From the NCBI GenBank assembly GCA_021823045.1, contig JAKAPB010000061.1, positions 1 to 7,385 on the forward strand: a DNA stretch of 7,385 nt, read 5' to 3'. Of the stretch, positions 1 through 6,448 are shown piece by piece (within the stretch, counting starts at the first letter, position 1; each line of letters opens with the position of its first letter). This DNA comes from Actinomycetes bacterium (GTDB lineage Bacteria > Actinomycetota > Acidimicrobiia > Acidimicrobiales > Acidimicrobiaceae). The position numbers and the translations under genes are program-made. The notes under the pieces are model-generated. The model did not search any database. It worked only from the letters and a program-made list of their open reading frames with translations, and was not told the origin of the DNA.

Positions 1-207
1 CCTCTTCCTGCGGATCTCGACACCTGAACGGTCTCTTCCGGTTACTTCTGCAACCAAGAGCGCTTTGATGACCTCAGAGGGATCCCACCTTTGTGCTTTT
101 GCCGTCATCAATATCTCGGGAGCGGACTCCCGTAGGTACTTGAGCCTTAGCCTCTTTGAGAGTTCGGTGATCTCATCAAGGATTGTCTCGTAAGGTGAGG
201 TACTCAC
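1..207 (-). CDS. istB: IstB, ATP-binding helper protein of IS21 transposition, N-terminal 69 codons (runs off left edge)
   Basis: In IS21 elements IstB is the AAA+ ATPase partner that assists the IstA transposase and selects the target site. The visible part is the family's N-terminal helical domain. It contains LRLKYLRESAPDILMTAKAQ at about residues 20-39, then RWDPSEVIKALLVAEVTGRD and an IRRKR basic stretch, closely following the usual IstB pattern. The Walker A and B motifs lie beyond the window, so I cannot tell whether the gene is intact. The start is taken as GTG at 205-207, which overlaps the istA stop (TGA, 204-206) as GTGA, the coupling arrangement typical of these elements. With istA lacking its 5' part and promoter, expression of istB is doubtful. 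The CDS is partial at its 3' end. Confidence 0.85.
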   Translation of the reverse strand, partial: MSTSPYETILDEITELSKRLRLKYLRESAPEILMTAKAQRWDPSEVIKALLVAEVTGRDRSGVEIRRKR

Positions 208-845
208 TTCCCGAAACCTCCCCACACGCTGGTTCCGGTTTGTAGTGATCCCTCAGAAGCCTCACGAAGCTGTGGAGCTGAACGTGAGCGAAGGATAGAA
301 AGTAGGTCCCCGACTCCGAGTCTTTGGAGCATTGCAGCCGTTGAGAGTGCTTCGTCCACCTCCTTAGTCCCGTAGGTACCTACGAGCTCAACCGCCTCGG
401 CCATCTTCATTGGTATCAGTCTTGCACCTACTGCACCGGCTTCAATGAGCCATCTCGATGCTCCGTGTCCAATAGCCAGAAATGCCGCTTCTGAAGCAGA
501 ACTAGCCTTCGGAGGACGATCAGTTGGAGATGAAGGACGAGGTGGATAGTGCTCATCACGGATCGAAGTCTGTCCAGGTTCCACCAAAAGATGACGAGCA
601 ATTTCCTTGGTAGTGTCGTCTTTGTCCCTCACGCAGATAATCAGTTCGTCATCTGAGGTCCTCACCCATGCCTTTTCCCTGACGTATTCGTGGGGGACGG
701 AATAACGAGCTCCCAAATAGGAGACAGTCGACGACCACGAAATTACCCTCGTCGTTCCGAAAGCACCTTGGTATGGAACTTGTGGGACACTATGGAGGGA
801 CTTGACTTCTATTTCGAGTAGCTTATTTGGAGTCCTTTTGGTCAC
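204..845 (-). pseudogene. istA: IstA transposase of IS21 family, C-terminal fragment only
   Basis: The fragment covers about 213 codons of a protein that is usually 400-550 residues. What remains is the C-terminal region after the DDE integrase core. A Mu-transposase-like beta-barrel segment is marked by ARYSVPHEYV (about residues 46-55), EKAWVRTSDDELIICV, IARH (82-85) and GQTSIRDEHYPP (91-102). A helical tail follows with the family's EVDEALSTA and LGVGDLLSILRSRSA pattern. A TKRTPNKLLE stretch at the start corresponds to the segment just after the catalytic core in full-length IstA. No helix-turn-helix or D-D-E residues are present. The nominal start is GTG at 843-845, with no purine-rich ribosome site before it. 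The same frame stays open to 872, then meets TAG (873-875). I therefore call it a 5'-truncated pseudogene rather than a short gene. Its stop overlaps the istB start. Confidence 0.85.
802..829 (+). promoter_or_regulatory. Possible promoter of the SEC-C gene inside the istA remnant
   Basis: TTGACT (802-807) is a good -35 match. It is followed after 16 bases by TATTTG (824-829), a weak -10 with only the first three bases matching. The predicted transcript would start near 836, leaving a short leader that contains the AGGAGG site at 846-851. The position suits the gene at 863, but the -10 is poor. Confidence 0.3.
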
Positions 846-851
846 AGGAGG
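846..851 (+). promoter_or_regulatory. Shine-Dalgarno site that fixes the SEC-C gene start at 863
   Basis: AGGAGG (extended to AGGAGGT) ends 11 bases before ATG 863. The frame could be read from TTG at 827, but no ribosome site precedes that codon and this AGGAGG would then lie inside the coding sequence. ATG 863 is therefore preferred. Confidence 0.75.
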
Positions 852-862
852 TCGAACAGGGC

Positions 863-3091
863 ATGGATAGAACTAGCATACGGGAAGCGATCATCGCGAG
901 GTTGTCCAACGGCCCAGCTAACCGCTCCCAGCTTGAGGATCATCTTTTAGATCTCGGCCTCATCGACGACAAAGACTTAGAAGAAGAGATCCTCGACTAC
1001 CTCGAAGGCATCGATCAACTGTGGGAATCGGAAGCTGGCAACTTTGCACTGCTTCCATTTCTCGTTAACCGGATCCATGTCGCCCACAGACTGAGCGCGA
1101 AGGAGCACGAACTAAAACTAATTGATCGGCTTCCCGATCTCGAACTTCTATGCTTTAGCGCCGGAAAACGATACTCAATTGACCACGAACTGATAGAAGT
1201 GGGATTTGGCGAGCCCTACGATCCAGACGAGATATTTCCCAACGGCTACATTAAGTTTCCCGAGCGATACTTCGATGGGCTAGAACCAGGGGAACTGATC
1301 CATTTCTACCTACAACACGAGACAATCTCGATCCTCCAAGGGGCTGCTCTTTCCGATCCAACCACTGCGTCTTTAGCTTTGAGAGATGCATTTGACTGTC
1401 TCTATGATCCTGGGGTGGGGGTCAACTCAATCGACATCGAACTCGACGCTATTTGCAATAGTCCAGGTGCATTTGATCTTCCGCTCGCTCCACTAGCAGA
1501 CCTCCTAGATATGAGCGGGCTCGAAATTTTGGACGGAGAGATCGGGCCAAAAGGCGAGGCATGGCTCTCTTCTGACCAAGAAGAGGAGGAGGTCCATCGC
1601 CTAACTTTTATTTGGAAAAAGAGATTCTGGTTAAATAATTGCTGCTTCCTGGCTCTTGCGGACGCGATTAGCATCTGGGACAACTTGAGTCTCGACACCG
1701 TGGACGCGGCAACTATTTCTCGCTTAGCCGACGCTCTTGATCACGGCAACGTCCTTCCCGCATTTGCCGCCTGGCTGCTGGAGCCAACGCTGGCTTCAAC
1801 GCTATCCATTGGAGATGCCATCCCTCACCTAGAGAAAGTGCGGGGGCCGGGAAGAGCCACCGCACTAATTATCCTTGCATACTCTTTCGCATCCTCGAAT
1901 ATCGATTCTGCCGAGTCCTATGTGCGATTGGCGATAAAGGAGGATCCAGAGCACCCCTGGGCGAGGCGCCTGCTAAGCCAGTTGCTCGAGGATCGGGGTG
2001 ACCTGCATGGGGCCCTTTCAAATCTAAATCACAGCATAAGAGAAGAAATGGATGATGACAGGGAAATCCTTGAGGCATTAGTTGAGGAGTATCGCTGCAT
2101 TGCAAGAAACGATCCTTGCCCGTGCGGTTCGGGTAAGAAATATAAGCAGTGCTGTTTAATCTCTCCGAAGCTATCGCTTGAACCGTGGAGACAATGGTTC
2201 GAATCGGTCATGACTAGGTTCGCCTCATTTCCCGGTAACGGCTCTGTCCTCAACGAGATCATAGGCAGCGCAGTCTATTTGGAGGAGTCGCCGAGACTTG
2301 AGCCCTTTTTGCCTTTTTCAATAGATCTAGCGATCCACGAGGGCGGATCGCTTAAGAATTACTTAACAAACCGAAGGACCCTAATTCCTCCCCATCAGCT
2401 AGCAACCCTTGAAAAACTCGCATTGACGCGTCGATCGATCTACGAAATAGTGGCTTCGACTTCTCGGTCACTAACTCTACGTGATATCGGAACTAATGAA
2501 ACGGTATCTGCACTCATCGACAGCAATGGGTACGAGATCGGTCAGACAGTACTGTGTCGAATCACTGATTTCGAAGGCGATCCGATTGTCTTAGGCAGCG
2601 TCTCAACCTTGAAGAAGCTAGACATCGAGTACCTGCTACCACTAACTGCTAAGGGACTGACAGTTGACGACCTTTTGCTATGGTTCCATGCGATCCGCCC
2701 GGTAGCGGAAATTAAAAGTCACGGCGGAGATCCATTAGTCGCCTGCAAAGCGTCGCTCTTCTTCTCTGACCCTTCCGACGTTCCCGCTAAATTGAACTCC
2801 TTTTTTGAGATAGAAGGAGCGAACGAATGGTCGATCACGGAGACAAACACCGATGGCGACTTCGCTCAGCATGGCAGCTTGGAGTTGGTCGGCCAAGAAC
2901 TGCGGGTCTTCGCCAACACCGAACCTTACTTCGATCACCTGCTCGCTACCATGCGGGAAAACTTCTCCGGATTCGAAGTTCAGGGGGAAAGCCGATCGTC
3001 AATTGTTGAACTACTCCGTCAAGGGGACCCCTCGGACGCTACCGATAAAGAAGAGGCAATTCCTGGGCTGCAGGATTGCCCCGAAGAATAG
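863..3091 (+). CDS. Large SEC-C motif protein with N-terminal winged-helix-like region and TPR-like repeats, function unknown
   Basis: The protein has 742 residues from ATG 863. About residues 1-60 are helical, with a winged-helix-like character (IREAIIARL..GPANRSQLEDHLLDLG). The middle is mostly helical. A TPR-like pair occurs at about 330-395 (AESYVRLAIKEDPEHPWARRLL, then LEDRGDLHGALSNLNHSI). The clearest domain is a SEC-C zinc-binding motif at 415-431, RNDPCPCGSGKKYKQCC. Its four ligands, Cys419, Cys421, Cys430 and Cys431, fit CxCx8CC. About 310 further residues follow, including a probable beta-rich segment (RSIYEIVAST.. to VLGSVSTL, about 520-575) and a final segment with ASLFF and SLELVGQELRVFANTEP. 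This overall plan resembles a long SEC-C family common in actinobacteria, for which I know no established function. SEC-C is best known from the SecA C-terminus, where it binds zinc and SecB, but also occurs in many unrelated proteins. No signal peptide or membrane segment is seen, so it is probably cytoplasmic. It stands alone on its strand between an IS remnant and convergent glnD. Confidence 0.9.
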   Translation: MDRTSIREAIIARLSNGPANRSQLEDHLLDLGLIDDKDLEEEILDYLEGIDQLWESEAGNFALLPFLVNRIHVAHRLSAKEHELKLIDRLPDLELLCFSAGKRYSIDHELIEVGFGEPYDPDEIFPNGYIKFPERYFDGLEPGELIHFYLQHETISILQGAALSDPTTASLALRDAFDCLYDPGVGVNSIDIELDAICNSPGAFDLPLAPLADLLDMSGLEILDGEIGPKGEAWLSSDQEEEEVHRLTFIWKKRFWLNNCCFLALADAISIWDNLSLDTVDAATISRLADALDHGNVLPAFAAWLLEPTLASTLSIGDAIPHLEKVRGPGRATALIILAYSFASSNIDSAESYVRLAIKEDPEHPWARRLLSQLLEDRGDLHGALSNLNHSIREEMDDDREILEALVEEYRCIARNDPCPCGSGKKYKQCCLISPKLSLEPWRQWFESVMTRFASFPGNGSVLNEIIGSAVYLEESPRLEPFLPFSIDLAIHEGGSLKNYLTNRRTLIPPHQLATLEKLALTRRSIYEIVASTSRSLTLRDIGTNETVSALIDSNGYEIGQTVLCRITDFEGDPIVLGSVSTLKKLDIEYLLPLTAKGLTVDDLLLWFHAIRPVAEIKSHGGDPLVACKASLFFSDPSDVPAKLNSFFEIEGANEWSITETNTDGDFAQHGSLELVGQELRVFANTEPYFDHLLATMRENFSGFEVQGESRSSIVELLRQGDPSDATDKEEAIPGLQDCPEE

Positions 3092-3137
3092 CTGGATAAG
3101 GTGGATGAAGAGTAAATCAGACTCCCCCGGCCAATTA

Positions 3138-3176
3138 GTTCCACCGGAACATCAAGAGAACATCCGATAGGATCGG
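3138..3176. terminator. Possible bidirectional terminator hairpins in a convergent gap
   Basis: The 100-bp gap between the convergent SEC-C gene and glnD holds two small hairpins: GTTCC-ACC-GGAAC (3138-3150) and CCGAT-AGG-ATCGG (3164-3176). An overlapping alternative, AGGAT-CGGG-ATCCT, is present at 3169-3182. Stems are only five base pairs and no T-tract follows on either strand. The location suits transcript ends, but the evidence is weak. Confidence 0.25.
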
Positions 3177-3191
3177 GATCCTCTCTAAGCA

Positions 3192-5492
3192 CTAAACGGG
3201 GGGATTTGAGACGATTTCCATAAGTCTTTGACGCAGTTCAGAAATGGTTTCGTCCGCTTCAATCGGATTACCGTCACCGTCGACTAGATAGAAAGTGTCT
3301 ATTACATCATCCCCCAGAGTCAGCACCTTTGCCCTAGTAATATTCAGGCCCGATACGGCGATCGCCCTGGTCAGCTCGTGCAAGAGACCAATTCGATCCG
3401 GGCCCCACACCTCGACCACCGTAGCAGTCGCCGAAGCCTCCCGATCTATGAGGACCCTGGGATCTAGCTGCAATCCTTCGGCGATGAGCTGTCTCTTACG
3501 GTAGTGTTTCCGTTTCTCCAGCAATTTCTTTTCGACGTCCTCAGGCTTAGCAAGGGCCTTGGGTAACTCTTTTTTAAACTTCTCCCAGTTAAATTCACTT
3601 TCCCACTCGCTCATGGTCTGAAAAACCTCTATAGCCACTCCGCTATGGGCAAAAACCTCGGCGCCAACGACGGAGAAACCGACTAGCGCTAGGGCTCCGG
3701 TCACCGCCGAAAAGAGGCCCGGCCTATCTGGTGCGGCGACAAAAAGGCCGTCCGGATGGACGCTAATTGCACAGTCCTTACCACACGAGTCGGCCAACTC
3801 GTCAAGAAGCTCATTGCTATATTTGCCGTTAGCGACATTCGGGATCCCACCGAGCATCTTCGCCCTTACCCCAGCGACCAATTCGGAAATTAACGACTTC
3901 TTCCAGTGGCTCCAAGCGGCAGAACCAGTAGCCAACGAATCAGCCTCGGTTAGTTTCTCCAAGAGCTCCAAGGTCTCTAGATCCCCCAGGGCATCGGCGA
4001 CCTTTTCAATAGTCACCGGATCGGTGACATCCCTCTTCATCGCCATATCCGCTAGCAGCAGGTGATGTTCGATGAGCTTCTTGATAACGCTCACATCGTG
4101 GCTGTGGAGCCCTATCCTCGCGGCAATGGAATCCATCAATTCCACCCCGGCCTCCGCGTGATCCTTATTGGCTACTCCCTTTCCAATGTCGTGGAACAGT
4201 GCGCCGAGCAAGAGGAGGTCTGGCCTGTGGACTTCACGCCGAAAGAGGGCGGCATTCGCTGCGGCTTCCAAAAGGTGCCTATCGACGGTAAAGCGATGGT
4301 AGGCGTTGCGCTGGGGCTTTGAGCGAACTAAATCCCACTCCGGCAGTAGCGCAGTGAATATCCGCACGAACTCCAACGACTCAATAGCCTCGATGGCGGA
4401 CCTCGCGGTGCCGAGAAGCGAGACCAGTTGGCTCAATGCTCCAGCAGGCCATTTATCCCCGTTATAGTCGAGCGATGCTCTCATTCCTATCAGCGAAAGT
4501 ATCTGTATCGGTATCTGGCCATGAGCAGATACCGAAGCTATCTCCAGGATCTGAACCACTCCAAGGCCCACGCCCTGGGGTAGTTCGATCTCCAATTCAC
4601 CCTGAATAGATCGGTATTTAACCGCCGGGTTTGTCTTGAGCGTCCCGGAGAGGGTCTTGGCATTTGCACTCGAATCAAGTCGAGCAAGCCTATTTACTGC
4701 ATAGGAGATCGATCGCGCGGCTTCTGAAATCTTTCCCATGAGGTCGTCGGCATCGGTAAGTCCGATTGCCGCTGCGACCTGGTCCTGCTCCTGAAGCAGT
4801 AGCCGGTCCTCACCCTTTCGGCTACGGCGGTGAAGTTCGACTCTGGCGGCCAGCATGAGCTCATTACCTTCGAGAAGGTGCCTATCAAGGTCGTTCGAGA
4901 AGGGTCGCTTGGCCTTCATCAACGCCGAGTAGATCGCAAAATCCCTAAGGCCACCCCGCGCCTCTTTCAGATCAGGCTCTAAAAGAAAAGCCATATCTCC
5001 CGACGACTCGTGCCGGGCTCGCATCGAATTTGCAATATCCCTTAAATACTTGGGGTGCTCACGTTGCCAGAGGCCCATGCTCCGGGAAGCTAGTTCATTG
5101 GCCAGCTCCTGATCGCCACAGATAAAGCGAAGGTCCACTAGGCCGAGCATGGCTCTGATGTCCCCCCTCGCCACATCGAGGGCTTCCTTTATGGTCTTCA
5201 CGCTATGGTCGAGCCCGAAACCCGTATCCCATATCGGATACCAAAGCTCCGACGCAACATCATCGACGCTCTTGAGGCCACGATGGACGAACATCAGATC
5301 TAAGTCCGAATACGGACATAGCTCCCGGCGACCGTAGGATCCCAGTGCGACCAAGGCAACCTTGGGTCTCTTAGGAAAGACGCTCTTTAACCAAGCATCT
5401 GCGACCTCGCTAAAGGCTCGAGTCCACCGTCGCCCAGCAAGGTCAGAGCGCGAAAGCAACGCGTCGCGCTCCTCTACTAGGGACAGAGACAA
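3192..5492 (-). CDS. glnD: GlnD, PII nucleotidyltransferase / PII-nucleotide-removing enzyme
   Basis: The cytoplasmic nitrogen sensor GlnD transfers UMP (AMP in some actinobacteria) to Tyr51 of PII under nitrogen limitation and removes it when glutamine is plentiful. All expected parts are present in 766 residues. The nucleotidyltransferase motif GSYGRRELCPYSDLDLMF lies at 51-68, with catalytic Asp63 and Asp65. EPDLKEARGGLRD follows at 172-184. The HD phosphohydrolase domain that removes the nucleotide has His405 (FTVDRHLLEAA), His434-Asp435 (LFHDIGKG) and IEHHLLLADMAMKRD at 474-488. Two C-terminal ACT domains, expected to bind glutamine, begin at about 575 (APDRPGLFSAVTGAL) and 690 (WGPDRIGLLHELTRAI). 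The start is TTG 5492: no ATG or GTG occurs between it and the upstream in-frame TAA, and GGAAAG lies just before it. The gene follows glnB after 86 bp on the same strand and is probably co-transcribed with it. UMP versus AMP specificity cannot be decided from sequence. Confidence 0.95.
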   Translation of the reverse strand: MSLSLVEERDALLSRSDLAGRRWTRAFSEVADAWLKSVFPKRPKVALVALGSYGRRELCPYSDLDLMFVHRGLKSVDDVASELWYPIWDTGFGLDHSVKTIKEALDVARGDIRAMLGLVDLRFICGDQELANELASRSMGLWQREHPKYLRDIANSMRARHESSGDMAFLLEPDLKEARGGLRDFAIYSALMKAKRPFSNDLDRHLLEGNELMLAARVELHRRSRKGEDRLLLQEQDQVAAAIGLTDADDLMGKISEAARSISYAVNRLARLDSSANAKTLSGTLKTNPAVKYRSIQGELEIELPQGVGLGVVQILEIASVSAHGQIPIQILSLIGMRASLDYNGDKWPAGALSQLVSLLGTARSAIEAIESLEFVRIFTALLPEWDLVRSKPQRNAYHRFTVDRHLLEAAANAALFRREVHRPDLLLLGALFHDIGKGVANKDHAEAGVELMDSIAARIGLHSHDVSVIKKLIEHHLLLADMAMKRDVTDPVTIEKVADALGDLETLELLEKLTEADSLATGSAAWSHWKKSLISELVAGVRAKMLGGIPNVANGKYSNELLDELADSCGKDCAISVHPDGLFVAAPDRPGLFSAVTGALALVGFSVVGAEVFAHSGVAIEVFQTMSEWESEFNWEKFKKELPKALAKPEDVEKKLLEKRKHYRKRQLIAEGLQLDPRVLIDREASATATVVEVWGPDRIGLLHELTRAIAVSGLNITRAKVLTLGDDVIDTFYLVDGDGNPIEADETISELRQRLMEIVSNPPV

Positions 5493-5578
5493 GGTCGTCT
5501 TTCCTCTCCCAACTTTACGATCGCTCGCACTAGGCCCGGCTTAGTGGGTACCTGCGACTTCAACTTCACTTGTTCCAA

Positions 5579-5932
<354 letters not shown>

Positions 5933-5977
5933 TTAGCGTCTGAATCCATGCTCAGCTCTGCCCATTAAAATTCTGAA

Positions 5978-5983
5978 ATCATA
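5978..5983 (-). promoter_or_regulatory. Possible -10 box for glnB
   Basis: TATGAT on the minus strand matches the -10 consensus at five of six bases and lies about 60 bases before the glnB start. No acceptable -35 is found 16-18 bases upstream, so it would be either activator-dependent or a chance match. Confidence 0.25.
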
Positions 5984-6020
5984 AGAGGCTAGCAGTAAAA
6001 TGCGGGTGTCACTTGAAATT

Positions 6021-6063
6021 GCAAAACGGTCGGAAGCCGGATAGACCCGGACCAACCTTCCGA
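6021..6063 (-). terminator. Bulged hairpin with T-tail in the glnB leader (terminator or attenuator candidate)
   Basis: On the minus strand, TCGGAAG (6063-6057) pairs with CTTCCGA (6036-6030). Inside it CCGG (6050-6047) pairs with CCGG (6040-6037) around a six-base loop. The result is an 11-bp stem with one six-base bulge. Three bases later comes TTTTGC (6026-6021). This has the shape of an intrinsic terminator with a short T-tract, placed about 100 bases before the glnB start. Confidence 0.35.
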
Positions 6064-6125
6064 TTGGCCGTCAAGTGGGTCGATCAACTCGGCGAAAATA
6101 ACCGTTTTCACATCTGACACCTTTA

Positions 6126-6150
6126 GCAAAAGACAGCGGTCAAACCCGCT
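6126..6150 (-). terminator. Small hairpin with T-tail upstream of glnB (terminator or attenuator candidate)
   Basis: On the minus strand AGCGG (6150-6146) and CCGCT (6139-6135) form a five-pair stem with loop GTTTGA. After three bases comes TTTTGC (6131-6126), the same tail and spacing as the hairpin at 6063-6021. It begins three bases after the stop codon of the 42-codon frame ending at 6154. The stem is short, so confidence is low. Confidence 0.3.
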
Positions 6151-6192
6151 ACCTCACCTCATAAAAAGGACTGGCGCGACTCCTTCCGCATC

Positions 6193-6207
6193 TGGGCACC
6201 GTGCCCA
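6193..6207. promoter_or_regulatory. 15-bp perfect palindrome, possible operator
   Basis: TGGGCAC-C-GTGCCCA is a perfect 7+1+7 inverted repeat, the form expected for the site of a dimeric repressor or activator. It lies in the middle of the divergent region, about 275 bp from the glnB start and 240 bp from the small gene. As RNA it could instead form a six-pair hairpin with a three-base loop, but no T-tract follows. No regulator can be named. Confidence 0.35.
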
Positions 6208-6249
6208 ACTCTTAACTTGTGGCCAACCTAGATTACGCCCGTTTCCGCA

Positions 6250-6279
6250 TTGATACAGAAAGATTACACGGACGTTAAT
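6250..6279 (+). promoter_or_regulatory. Possible promoter for the small plus-strand gene
   Basis: TTGATA (6250-6255, five of six to the -35 consensus) is followed after 18 bases by GTTAAT (6274-6279, four of six to the -10 consensus). It would give a leader of about 160 bases before the gene at 6449. The match is moderate only. Confidence 0.3.
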
Positions 6280-6433
6280 CAATAGCTTTGGGAACCTCCT
6301 ACTGAAGAATTGCAAAATAGGCAGGCACTCTGGAATACGTTGGATACCTCTACACAGACGCTGGGTGTGGACCTACTTTGTGACCTCGACAATTTAGCTC
6401 AAGTATTTCTAAGGCGATGTCGAACTGATATCA

Positions 6434-6439
6434 AGGAGG
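6434..6439 (+). promoter_or_regulatory. Shine-Dalgarno site deciding the small gene's start
   Basis: AGGAGG, within AAGGAGG (6433-6439), ends 9 bases before ATG 6449. The in-frame ATG at 6440 touches this site and is too close to be used, so the start is set at 6449. Confidence 0.75.
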
Positions 6440-6448
6440 ATGGAAAAA

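Larger units (their letters stand above)
1..860 (-). mobile_element. Remnant of an IS21-family insertion sequence (istA C-terminus plus istB start)
   Basis: Two adjacent minus-strand frames match the two-gene layout of IS21 elements: the C-terminal part of the IstA transposase followed by IstB with a start-stop overlap. The N-terminal helix-turn-helix and DDE catalytic portion of IstA is missing, so the element's istA-side end has been lost and the remainder cannot transpose by itself. No terminal inverted repeat or target duplication can be identified, because the istA-side end is deleted and the istB-side end lies outside the window. The right boundary is approximate: family-like sequence fades between about 845 and 860, and the frame is closed by a stop at 873-875. 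Assignment to IS21 is confident. The exact boundary is not. Confidence 0.8.

Noticed and set aside
827..862. TTG 827 as start of the SEC-C protein (12 extra residues)
   Set aside because: No ribosome site precedes it, whereas ATG 863 has AGGAGG 11 bases before it. The extra residues overlap the istA remnant.
1402..2262. Several minus-strand frames of 77-98 codons inside the SEC-C gene
   Set aside because: They are antisense shadows. Their translations are serine- and proline-rich with no recognisable domain, and the plus-strand frame carries the conserved SEC-C motif.
2827..3170. Two overlapping plus-strand frames at the end of the SEC-C gene (2827-3009 and 2853-3170)
   Set aside because: Both are out-of-frame shadows of the SEC-C coding sequence, with no ribosome site and no family resemblance.
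3169..3182. AGGATCGGGATCCT palindrome as a restriction or regulator site
   Set aside because: It contains a very common GGATCC-like core, overlaps the alternative CCGAT/ATCGG hairpin, and lies between gene ends rather than in a promoter. It is recorded only as part of the terminator candidate.
6030..6110. Glutamine riboswitch (glnA-type RNA) upstream of glnB
   Set aside because: A CGGAAG-like stretch first suggested it, but the conserved CGUUCA start, the GACGGAAGUAGG core and the closing strand are not present in the right order.
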